From Ophiostoma sp. CBS 140.51 (lineage: Eukaryota; Ascomycota; Sordariomycetes; Ophiostomatales; Ophiostomataceae): DNA of 64,000 nt. The stretch spans positions 1 through 64,000 of the forward strand of contig JANSLP010000081.1 in assembly GCA_029298735.1 (NCBI GenBank), read 5' to 3'. The notes beneath the pieces are model-generated. The model did not search any database. It saw only the letters and a program-made list of their open reading frames with translations, and was not told the origin of the DNA. Shown here piece after piece: positions 22,499-32,083 of this stretch (its first letter is position 1; every line of letters starts with the position of its first letter). A program made the translations under genes and the position numbers.

Positions 22499-22957
22499 AT
22501 GGCCCCCAACGGAGACGCCTACGTTGTCAACCCCAGCGCCCCTGAAGGTGCAAGCAGATTCGCCAACGCCCGCCTTTCACCAGCAGGGCCACACCGCACT
22601 ATTTACGTCGCCGGTACAGCGTGTGTCCGTCCTTCTGAAGGCACGTGGCCGGGCGTTACCGAGAATGAGGATGGCACACAGACACTAGATATACGAGTGC
22701 AGACAGCTGCCGTGCTGGAGAACATCGACAATGTCATCACGGGTGCCACTGACAGCAAGGGCGGCGTGCAGAATCTGATTGATGCCGTCGTCTACGTGGT
22801 GGATATGGACCGCGACTACGCCGGCATGAATGAGGAGTGGAACAAGGTCTTCCCCACGCGGTCTGTTGCTCCTGCACGGGCGACCATCGGCGTCAAGCAG
22901 CTTCCAGATCCACGGATGTTGGTCGAGGTCAAGGCCGTTGCTGTTGTGGAGATGTGA
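22499..22957 (+). CDS. RidA/YjgF-family protein, 2-aminomuconate-deaminase-like
   Basis: Single-exon protein of 152 aa. The fold markers are IYVAGTACVRPSEG, DIRVQTAAVLENIDNVI, DAVVYVVDM and PARATIGVKQLPDPRMLVEVKAVAVV. The last block, with PAR.T..V.QLP.P..L.E.K, and the longer loop after VAGT fit the 2-aminomuconate deaminase (AmnD) branch better than the generic imine/enamine deaminase RidA. AmnD-type enzymes remove ammonia from 2-aminomuconate in 2-aminophenol, tryptophan or nitroaromatic breakdown. Its neighbours (hydrolase, amidase, P450, aldolase) make a catabolic deaminase role likely, but branch assignment is by eye. Confidence 0.88.
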   Translation: MAPNGDAYVVNPSAPEGASRFANARLSPAGPHRTIYVAGTACVRPSEGTWPGVTENEDGTQTLDIRVQTAAVLENIDNVITGATDSKGGVQNLIDAVVYVVDMDRDYAGMNEEWNKVFPTRSVAPARATIGVKQLPDPRMLVEVKAVAVVEM

Positions 22958-23288
22958 GGAAGAAATGGGGATTGAATTTGGGTGGGTTTTGGGAATAGAC
23001 TTAGCAGTATTACGTCGTATCACGCCGCATTTTTGCACTCGATAGGTGCCATAGCGCTGTACTTTCCAGGTACACTAGCGCTGAAACAATGCCCCAAATG
23101 AGCCATTCAACGTCCACTGATAACAAACAACCAGGGGCCCGAGCGGGGGTGTTTAGTGGATCATATCTCTGGACCTGGCCGAGGATCGTGACGTCCACCT
23201 TCATATGTAAACTTCAGGTACAACAATTCAACAAGAAATATTTTTGTGCCCTTCCATTACTGTCTTGTTGTCACTATCGGCAGCCAAA
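22958..23288. promoter_or_regulatory. Promoter region of Zn2Cys6 regulator 2
   Basis: 331 bp between the RidA stop and the regulator start. No CGG-N5-CCG site was found here, so the regulator's own gene lacks the motif seen at the putative targets. Confidence 0.4.
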
Positions 23289-25701
23289 ATGGCTACTCCT
23301 CAAGCTCCCGAGTCACGAACGTCGTGCACGCGTTGCCACAAACGCAAGAAGCGATGCGATCGACTGTTGCCGTCATGCCAGAACTGCCAGGCCGCACGTG
23401 TGCGCTGCAGTTTCCAAGACACCAACAGAGCTGCAACAGTGTCATATCCTCTGGCGTGAGTATTCAAGTCACCACAACTCAATCGCTTCCATACAAGTGA
23501 TCATTCTAACGCACCCTTTCACAGATATGTTCGTAACCTTGAGTCTCAATTGGCAGACTTGCGCAAACAGCTGGCTTCTGAGAGAGGCCAGCCGTCACAC
23601 GACCAGCCAGCACAGAATGCCGCATCACCACACGCCAATATACAGTCGCCGTCACCATCGATATCCTCGCTGCTGGTCGCCGTATCACAGACAGACTCAG
23701 GCACAACGTTACAAGACACAAGCATGCATGGCAATGGATCGCCGTCGCCGCGTCCACCAAAGCAAATGCAGCCGCCCCGCCAAATAAACCAGCAAGCATA
23801 TGCGTCCCCATCACCAACACAGCAGCGACCACCGTCACGCACACCAACAGTTGTACCAGGCCAGGTCCCAGCCGAGACGCCATCATTTGCTCAAGAACTG
23901 AAAGAGTTGACACTTGAGGCCACTGCCGAGAGACATCTGGGATCGTCGTCCGGCCTGGCATTTGCCAAGTTGACGCAGATGATTTTGTGCCGCCTCACCC
24001 CCGACAAGGCCGACTTTGTCTTCACCAACGAAATGACCACTATGACATCTCAATCTCTTCCCGAAACGGTAGAGGGTGAACCGAGGACCCATCCGACCGT
24101 GGGCACGACCACCACTGCGGTGAACAACTTTGGCTATGCTGGCAGTGTCGAACCGGCCATGATGGACTTCAACTCACCATCGGATCTGTTCAACAACTCG
24201 TCCGTGTTCAACAGTCTGAGTGACAGTATCTCCGTGTACCCACTGCTCTTTGGCGATGTCTTTCTTAGCGATATAATGGAGCCCACTGCAGCACTGGCAA
24301 ACCTGGCCTGGCCGCCTCCAGCCATGTGTGATGACGGTGTTGGTGACCAGGAGCATGTTGCAATACTGGTGGACTTTTATTTCGCCCACTCCAACACGCT
24401 GTATCCCATCGTCGAGAGAGGTCCTTTCATGACAACGTTGGCACAGCTGCAGACCGACCCTGCTGGGGCTGCGGCAGGTGCACTGTCTCCGCTCGATCTC
24501 TTCCGTGTATGGATGGTTTTGGCCATTGGCTCGACAGCGTTTTCTTCCGTTTCACTGACAGACGAGTCTGAACCCATGCTCTACTACAACAAGGCGCTGC
24601 AGTATGCAGAAGAGGCATTGGCCATAAACGAAATGGCCGCTATCGAGGTGTTGACTCTACAAGTCTCGTACTCCTTTTTCAACCAGCTGGGGCCAAGTAA
24701 GTCAACCATGGCCTGTTCTTTTAGCTTTGAAATAGATATACTGACTTTCAGACACATGGTTTCTTGTGGGTATGGCTGCTCGCGTGGCACTTGGCTGCGG
24801 TCTCCATACGGCATCAACATACGATAAGCTTCCACCCGATGTTGCAGAACAGCGCAAGCGCATATTTTTCTGCATCTACATGATGGACCGTGTCGCGTCT
24901 ATTGCTTTGGGCCGACCCTTTGCACTGCATGATGACGATATCGACGTCGAGCCATTTTCAGCCACAGACGAGTCCAGTCTCCAGACTGCATCAACGACGG
25001 AGAGCTTCTTGTTTGATAACCCTCTCACACTCCAACCACCACTCTTATCCATCCCGCTCCATATACTGTCTCTCCGACGCATTGCAAGCCGCATTGCACG
25101 AAAGGTTTACTCTCCCTCTGCGAGTCGTGCTGCGGCGCTCGCTGCAAAAGCTGCAAACAAAGATCTCAATGCCAGGCCAAGTGCTCCGACGCCGTCTTCA
25201 CGGGAGGCCACCTTGACGGAACTGCACCAAGAGCTTGTTGAATGGCGTCGAACCATGCCCTTCCCGCTGCCTGATCTTGACAGCCGTGTACCGCACCTCA
25301 GCAGCACCTGGTACGATTTCAACTACTACACGCATCTTGCTTCACTCTATCGGCCTTCTCCTCTGTTTCCGGTCATGGATGCACACCGCGTCAAAATTCT
25401 GGCCAATGCTGCTGCTATGGCTTTACGGCACGCCTACAGTCTACACCAGCAACAGCGTCTGGCATACAACTGGCTCAACTTTTTGAGCATCTTCACAGTG
25501 TCACTTTCGCTGATCTATGCAACAACAGCCCAGCCAGCCAATCTTGCCACAGTCTTGCGGCAGACTCGCGCTATTGACGACCTGGAGCTTGCTGTGGAGT
25601 TGTTTGAGAAGTTGAGTGTCAAATTTGCAGCGGCACGCAAAATTCGCAGCATGGTCGCCGAAATTGTTGCTCGATATCGAGATGTCAGAGAAGCTTTGTA
25701 G
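23289..25701 (+). CDS. Zn2Cys6 transcription factor 2 (fungal_trans domain)
   Basis: Nuclear regulator of 762 aa. Exons are 23289-23455, 23525-24696 and 24752-25701. Zinc-cluster cysteines are Cys13, 16, 23, 30, 33 and 40 (CTRCHKRKKRC...CQNC), followed by YVRNLESQLADLRKQLASE, a short coiled coil that begins exactly at the first splice. A Pro/Ser/Gln-rich linker follows, then the fungal_trans domain (about 270-560) with ILVDFYFAHSNTLYPIVE and ARVALGCGLHTASTYDKL. The gene sits in the middle of the catabolic block and is the best positional candidate for the factor that reads the CGG-N5-CCG sites around it. The alternative is the regulator at 32-34 kb. Confidence 0.92.
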
Positions 25702-25858
25702 TGGATGCGAGAATCTTCTTCCTATTACAACTTTACGATTTGATGTTTGACGAACACGATGTTTGATGTTTCAACTGCCTCAATTTTGAATTTCTTAATT
25801 TATTTGACTTCCAGTGCATACATGCCGCTTCCATCTTCCATACTCATGTCATCATAAA

Positions 25859-27767
25859 TCAATTCTTGATAGGATCAAAATGGACCCAGCATTCATGCTC
25901 CTATAACAGAATTAGGAAATGGATAAAATATAAGATACTTGCCAGATGATACGACTCACAGTTACAGTCGGCATCGTCTCGTCACCAAAGACTTCGAAAC
26001 GGCTGGTGATGCCCGGGCTTGCATTCTCCTGCTTGGTGTGTAGCCTCGTGGTGTATCTCCTATAGATGGCTGCAAGCAACATCGTCATCTCCGCCATGGC
26101 GAGACTGTCGGTTAGCACGGGTATTATCTTGCGTAGTGTGTTTTGAACTTGACTTACTGCATGCCGATGCACATACGGCCACCGCTCGAAAAGGCCCAGA
26201 ACCAGCGACGTATAATAGCCCTTTCTTCCTCTGTATCGGGTCCCCCGCCAGCCATCCAACGTTCTGGGCGGAATTCCAGTGGATCACGGAACACCTCAGG
26301 GTTGCGGTGGATTGTGTATGGATCCATACCCACAACAGTTCCAGCTGGGATTGTCCACCCATCGATGACGGCATCTTTTCCGCCAGCATGAACGCGGGGT
26401 TCAGTGGCAGGCAGGGGTGCATAAAGACGCAATGTCTCTTTGAGCACCGCATCAAGAAAAGGGAGCTTATCGGCTGCGTTGGCAGTTGGATTGCCTTGGC
26501 TATCAATCTCACCGTTGCTATCGGATAGAGACGCAACCTCAGCAAGCAGACGTGACTGGTAGTGAGCATGCTCTGGTCGTGAAAGGGCCCAAATGGCAAA
26601 CATGGTCGCATCGCTAGTAGTGTCAATGCCAGCAAGAAGATGGTCGGCCAACTCAGAAGCCATGTCCAGTCCATCCATAGCTGCACTGCCGACCTTTACT
26701 TTTGCGGTGTGGTTGTGCTGGTACAGACGGCTCATTATGGACAAAGATGTTGTCTTGTCCTCCTCGTCGGCCATCTTTACTGTGGCAACATGCTTCTCAA
26801 AAGACTTCCATGACGACAATGCATGGGTGCGGATGGCAGTATATGTGGCCGGCTTCATCATTGGAAGCATTCCGAGAGCATCGACAACCTTCTCCTGGAG
26901 TCCTGTTCTCGTGTATAGCCACTTGGTGTGGGATGGAAGATGGACAGCGAACCAGCTCAGATGCCGCCGGGCCGGGTCGAGAATGTCATTGAGCAGACCC
27001 CGGTCACGTTCACGCTGAGGGTGGTCTTGCTGCAGCGCATGTGTACCGCCGTGCTTGTCACCATAGAGAAAGCCGGTGATGCTGTCGAGGCTGAACCAGT
27101 GGAGACTGTGAAAGATCTCATGGCCTTCCGTCTTGGCGTTATCACTGCGTTGTGCTTCGATCAGTGCCAGGTAGTTTTGCACGTTACGCTGGATGAGTGG
27201 AGTGGCAAGTGCTTCTGGGTGCAGAACTGTCGTCTTAGAGTACGCATGGGCAAGAGCCTTTTTGCGGTCGGCATGTTGCCGTGCAGGTCCAAAGGTGAAG
27301 AGGTTCTGACGACCGTAGACGTCAAACATGCGGTAGAATGTCGTGCGCTCAAAGCCAGAGCCTGCACCGTAGATGGCCCGCAGTGCTGCCAGAGATGAGA
27401 AGGACACCTCGGCCGGGCCGACACGGACGGCCGGGCCATATTGGTCGTGGAGGTCGCGCAGACATGTTGTGCGGGCACCAGTCCAGTCTTCATAGGCGAG
27501 ACGCCACTTGGTCAGCGCAAAAAGCTTTGGTCCGGGAATTTTTGCAAGTGGTGATACCACGAGAGGCTCATAAATCGTGTAGTAGAAGCCGTAGATGAGG
27601 ATCAAAAGGACCGAGCCAACGATTGCAACCTCCGCATTGTCGGCCACAGCCTGTGTTACTGAAGTGTGTTAGTGGGGCGTGTCTTACAAGGCTGACAGAG
27701 CCTGACCAATAGGAGACGACTAATGACTCGTAGACTTACCCCAGGAAATGATGCCAGACGACTCCAT
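25859..27767 (-). CDS. Cytochrome P450 (second, family not determined)
   Basis: Microsomal monooxygenase of 571 aa. Minus-strand exons are 27767-27740, 27658-26158, 26104-25960 and 25900-25859. The tiny first and last exons encode MESSGIISW and EHECWVHFDPIKN; both are supported by good splice sites and exact frame. The membrane anchor is VAIVGSVLLILIYGFYYTIY, then IPGPKLFALTKWRLAY, I-helix AGIDTTSD, ExxR in KETLRL (about residue 417), the PERW motif and haem loop FSSGGRMCIG with Cys near 506, followed by the usual MHLAMAEM. The overall style (IPGPK...W, DLHDQYGPAVRVGPAEVSF) is that of fungal secondary-metabolism or xenobiotic P450s. It is divergent from the class II aldolase gene, whose shared promoter holds a perfect GTCGG-N5-CCGAC site. 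Confidence 0.9.
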
Positions 27768-27938
27768 GTTGCTATTCTTTGCTTGTCCGGTGCAGTATGG
27801 GGGAAACGTGGATTTAGTAGCAAGTGGCAGAGAGCTGTATTTAGCAATAGACAAAGGGCGACAAATGGGCGGACGTCACTGGCAGAGATAAGCTTACAGG
27901 GGTGGAGGCGGCGACGTAGATTGGTGCGAAACTACTGT

Positions 27939-27953
27939 GTCGGGGGACCCGAC
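27939..27953. promoter_or_regulatory. GTCGG-N5-CCGAC site D
   Basis: Perfect GTCGG-GGGAC-CCGAC, 172 bp from the P450-2 start and about 320 bp from the aldolase start. Confidence 0.67.
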
Positions 27954-28111
27954 ATCCTTATCAGCGGCAGTTACGCCCCGCGATATGGACTTGCCGGGAC
28001 ATACAGCTGTGCGATGACAACATAAGCGGGTTCACCATATGCGAGCGCACATATGTCTAGGTTGTCTATTTGAGGTATCAACTATTTCGACATCTCGATA
28101 TTTGAGCCACT

Positions 28112-28136
28112 TGTAGATAAAAAGGACTTATCTACA
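28112..28136. promoter_or_regulatory. GATA inverted repeat
   Basis: TGTAGATAA, 7 bp spacer, TTATCTACA: two GATA cores in perfect 9 bp dyad symmetry, 135 bp upstream of the aldolase start. Paired GATA sites are preferred by AreA/NIT2-type nitrogen regulators. Confidence 0.6.
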
Positions 28137-28270
28137 GCCCCACTCATATTGACGTTTTCTACATTGACACAAATTCTACGATCTCAATTCAGATACTCTG
28201 CAAACCAGAGAACTCACAATTTTCTCATCCATCGATCAGACTCACTCCATCAAGCCACATTACATTCACC

Positions 28271-29205
28271 ATGTCGACAACAATGACCGAGACAGCTCCG
28301 GCCAAGGCCGTTCAGCTGGTTGCCGAATCTGCCCCAGTTGCCGATGTTGACCCGTTGAACGCCATGGCCCATCAAGGCAAGGGACTGCCTGGTGTCCCAT
28401 CTTTTGCCACACACGAGGAGACTCGCAAATGGCAGTTGCAGCACATGGCCGCAGCCTTCCGCGTCTTTGGCCGTGAAGGCTACTGTGAGGGCATCTCTGG
28501 GCACATCAGCGTTCGCGACCCGGAACACCACGACCAGTTCTGGATCAACCCTCTCGGTGTGCACTTTAGCATGATGCGTGCGAGTGACATGATCTGTGTC
28601 AATCTGGCTGGTGAAACTGTGGGTGGCAACACGGTCGGTTCCATCAACGCGGCTGGCTTTCAGATCCACTCGGCCGTCCATCGCGCACGGCCCGATGTCC
28701 ATGCCATCTGCCACACCCACTCGATCCATGGCCGTGCATACTCTTCTTTCGGCAAGCCGCTGGAGATGCTGAACCAGGATGTCTGCTACTTCCACAATGC
28801 TCACACTGTGTATGACCAGTATGGCGGCATTGCCAACGAGGCGGATGAGGGTGCACGCATTGCAGCCAGTCTGGGCACCAACAACAAGGCTGCCATTCTG
28901 CTCAACCACGGTCTGTTGACAGTCGGCCAGACCGTCGACGAGGCTGCCTTCCTATTCTGCTTGATGGAGCGGAGCTGCCGCGTGCAGATGCTAGCCGACG
29001 CTGCGAGTGTCGCTGGCAAGCCCAAGCGGATCGTCAGCGATGAAGAGGCAGCCTACAACTTCTGCATGGCAAGCACGCCAGTTAGTACTCTCAAATATTT
29101 CAATTTAATTTTGTGGTCATGCTAACAAAATAGGACTGCCTCTTTGTCGAGTTCCAGCCGTACTATCGGTACGAAGAATATGTGTCGCCGGATTTCAAGG
29201 AGTAG
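28271..29205 (+). CDS. Class II aldolase/adducin-family protein
   Basis: Metal-dependent aldolase-fold enzyme of 293 aa. Exons are 28271-29080 and 29134-29205; the 53 bp intron runs GTTAGT..TAG with GCTAAC. The phosphate/carboxylate-binding motif GYCEGISGHISVRDP, zinc ligands in CHTHSIHGRAYS and a third His in LLNHGLLTVG are all present. Fungal members of this branch are widespread and mostly uncharacterised; related bacterial proteins act as aldolases, epimerases or decarboxylases on hydroxy-acids. The N-terminal about 45 residues (PAKAVQLVAESAPVADVDPLNAM) are a low-complexity lead. It shares its promoter with P450-2, implying joint expression. Confidence 0.9.
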
Positions 29206-29372
29206 ATTAAACTAAGCGCTAAAAAGCATCCACGCTGGAACAATAGAATGAAGATTATCAATATTGAACCAATTGATACAATACACTTTGTAGATTCACG
29301 ACTAACAGATATTATTCTTGATGTGAAACGATATGGAATTCCATTTTCAAATACAAGCCTCGTTGCGTCGCT

Positions 29373-29387
29373 GGCGGGGACTCCGCA
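29373..29387. promoter_or_regulatory. CGG-N5-CCG site E
   Basis: GGCGG-GGACT-CCGCA; core matches, outer bases differ from the full GTCGG/CCGAC repeat. Confidence 0.5.
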
Positions 29388-29406
29388 GTGTCGATAAGCG
29401 GACACC

Positions 29407-29421
29407 AGCGGGGCTACCGAC
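29407..29421. promoter_or_regulatory. CGG-N5-CCG site F
   Basis: AGCGG-GGCTA-CCGAC; right half perfect, left half core only. It lies 34 bp downstream of site E. Confidence 0.52.
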
Positions 29422-29677
29422 GTCCTACTTTCTGACCGCTACCAAAGATATGCACTTCCCTGCCTTCCAGATATGGAAGATATCGTAGATATGGTACCTG
29501 GCACTAAATCCGGTATCGAACAGGGGTTAGCCGGCAGCTCTTATCACCAATAGGATTTGTCTGTACCTTTGGTCGCCCTGGCTGCGTCACATCCGTCTGT
29601 ACTTTCAGGGCAACGAGGAATCTTGTTTGTCTGCATCATGATAAGCCTCTGAACCGGGCATGATGCAAACACGACTG

Positions 29678-29685
29678 TATATATA
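29678..29685 (+). promoter_or_regulatory. TATA-like box of the permease gene
   Basis: TATATATA about 150 bp upstream of the permease ATG. Confidence 0.4.
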
Positions 29686-29833
29686 CACGAGTCAGCGGTG
29701 AGATGTGTAAGTGATTTGCTTCAACAATGCAGGCACATGCAGGTCATTTATCCCACGTTTTTTTGTCTCTTTTCATTATCAGTCAATTCCTGTGATCTGC
29801 ATCAAATTTCTCCTTTGCATCTCCATCTCCACC

Positions 29834-31687
29834 ATGGACACTGCAAATGAAAAGTCGGCCATGCGTGACGCCAAGGCTACCTCGCCGGAGCCCCAGAGCG
29901 ACGTCGACGAGGGCTCGGCCATCCCCATCACGGCTGGCTCGCAGTCACTGCACCGCAACCTCCGCGGAAAAGAAGTGCAGCTCTTCGCCATCGGTGGTGC
30001 GATTGGCACATGTAAGTCGTCCGCCAGCTTCGACGGTTGTATTTACTTTGACACAATGCTGACTTGACAGCTCTTTATGTCCAGATGGGCTCTGCCCTGC
30101 CCAAGGGTGGCCCTGCAGGCCTGTTCATTGCCTTCCTTCTCTGGGGTTCCGTCATGTGGGCCGTCAACGAGTGCTTCGCGGAGATGGTGACTCTTGTGCC
30201 CGTCCCGTCGCCGTTTGTCCGCTTCGGCAGCGAGTGGGTTGATGGTGCCTTTGGCTTTGGCATGGTGAGTGTCTGAACAAACGAAAGATGAAAAATAGCA
30301 TGATATACTGACAATTACAAGGCTTGGAACTTCTTCTTGAACATGGCCTTCCTGGGTACGTACAACTCCCTCGTGACCTTTGACCATCCATACTGCCACC
30401 ATTCTAACAACCGACGCATGTTTAGTTCCCTTCGAAATCGTGGCTTTTCAGATCATGCTGACATTCTGGACCGACAAAGTCCCGGTCGAAGCTATTGTTG
30501 TTGCCCTGATCGTTCTCTATGGCCTTCTGAATGTTGTATCAGTCCGCTACTTTGGTATTGCCGAGTTCTACCTATCCATCTTCAAGGTCGTCCTGATGCT
30601 TGGTCTCTTTCTCTTCACCTTCATCACCATGCTTGGAGGCAATCCCATTCACGACCGGTATGGCTTCCGTTACTGGAAAGACCCGGGTGCGTTTGTTGCG
30701 TACCTTGAGCCTGGAAATGTTGGTCGTCTCTGCGGCATCATTTCCTGTATCTACCAGGCCAGTTTCAGTGTCTGCGGCCCCGAGTATATTTCCATGGTGG
30801 CCAGCGAAGCTGAGACTCCTCGCAAGGTTCTGCCGCCTGCCTTCCGCTCCTTCATCTACCGCATTCTCCTCTTCTTTGTCGGCTCAGCCCTTTGCATGGG
30901 CATTGTCATTCCTTACAACGACCCCACCCTCTCTGCAATCCTCGGCGGAACGGCCGACGGCTCTGGCACTGGTGCTGCCTCTCCTTACGTTATCGCCATG
31001 CAGCGCATGCACATTCCTTTCCTTCCCCATCTCGTCAATGCTCTCATCATGACGTCCGTCTTCTCTGCCGGAAATGGTCTTCTCTTCTCGGCCACCCGTA
31101 CTCTGCACGGTATGGCTCTTGAGGGTCATGCACCACGGTTTTTCGGTCGCTGCACCAAGGCTGGTGTGCCCATCTATGCCCTTGCCTTGTCGCTGGCCTT
31201 TTGCCTGTTGGCTTTCCTGCAGGTCAACAACTCGTCGGCCGATGTCCTCACCTACTTGGTCGACCTTGTCACCTGCTGCCAGATTATCAACTACCTCTGC
31301 ACGGCTGTGACATACCATCACTTTTACTCAGCCCTGAAGAAGCAGGGCAACGACCGCAGCACTCTGCCATACCGCGGTCACTTCCAGCCGTACACTTCTT
31401 ATTTTGCTATGGGCGGCCTGACATTTATGCTGCTGGCCGGTGGCTACAGTCTGTTCCTGTCTGGTGGCTGGTCGACGATGTGGTTCTTCTTGGATTACGG
31501 CATGATTTTCTTCTTTGTTGTTCTCGTTGTCGTCTGGAAGGTGGTGGCCAAGTCGACGTATGTCCGTCCTGGCCAGGCCGACATTAGCCTTGGCGGTTTG
31601 AAGAAGGAGATTGACAACTATGAGGAGATGTTTGTTCCCCGCGAGCCGTCCAAGCTGGGCAAGTATTTTAATAAGCTGTTTGACTAG
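29834..31687 (+). CDS. Amino-acid permease (APC superfamily, YAT-type)
   Basis: Plasma-membrane importer of an amino acid or amine, 555 aa. Exons are 29834-30011, 30071-30264, 30322-30355 (34 bp) and 30426-31687. The acidic cytosolic N-tail is followed by LRGKEVQLFAIGGAIGT, the signature of TM1 in yeast/fungal amino-acid transporters, then about 12 hydrophobic segments, the SFSVCGPEYISMVASEAETPRKVLP block typical of the family, FSAGNGLLFSATRTLHGMA and a C-terminal NYEEMFVPREPSKL tail. Two CGG-N5-CCG sites and GATA cores in its promoter link it to the catabolic block, so it may bring in the substrate or a nitrogenous intermediate. Confidence 0.93.
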
Positions 31688-32083
31688 AGGGTTTGAGATA
31701 GTTGATATAGGTAGAATGTCGCGGGTGTATAGAATGAGAGTTTGGTTGAATTCGGGATGAGTGGTCGGAACTTCTTGTGAACAAGTTGGTGTGAGCCGTA
31801 AAGTTGTGAAATTTTACGAAATATTTATTTCATACTGGTCAATGTGCGTGCAAAATTTGGAGATCTTAAAAGTCAAAATCTAATTCATGTTATTTGCTAC
31901 TAGGATTTCTTTTCCACATTCCTTGAAAAAAAAACAGACAAATGAACAGAAATAAATACCAATACTTCGAACAAAGAGACACTAGACATTATCCTATCGA
32001 GGCGTGTATTTCCATATTTATTTGATCACGTATTCAATGGTATTATGTCATAATTTCAACCCGATTTCTCCCGCTCGTACTGC
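31688..32083. other. Convergent 3' intergenic region
   Basis: 396 bp AT-rich flanks of the permease and regulator-3 genes. No gene seen. Confidence 0.45.

Larger units (their letters stand above)
27768..28270. promoter_or_regulatory. Divergent promoter, P450-2 / class II aldolase
   Basis: 503 bp spacer. It contains GTCGG-N5-CCGAC site D, GATAAG at about 27886, TTATCAG at about 27959 and a 9 bp GATA inverted repeat at 28112-28136. Combined pathway-specific and nitrogen (GATA factor) control is a reasonable reading. Confidence 0.6.
29206..29833. promoter_or_regulatory. Promoter region of the amino-acid permease
   Basis: 628 bp with two CGG-N5-CCG sites (29373-29387 and 29407-29421), GATAAG at about 29393 and 29641, TTATC at about 29541 and a TATATATA box at 29678-29685, about 150 bp upstream of the start codon. 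Confidence 0.55.

Noticed and set aside
12212..31687. Reading the block as a classical polyketide or peptide secondary-metabolite cluster
   Set aside because: No PKS, NRPS, terpene synthase or prenyltransferase is present; the enzymes are degradative types.
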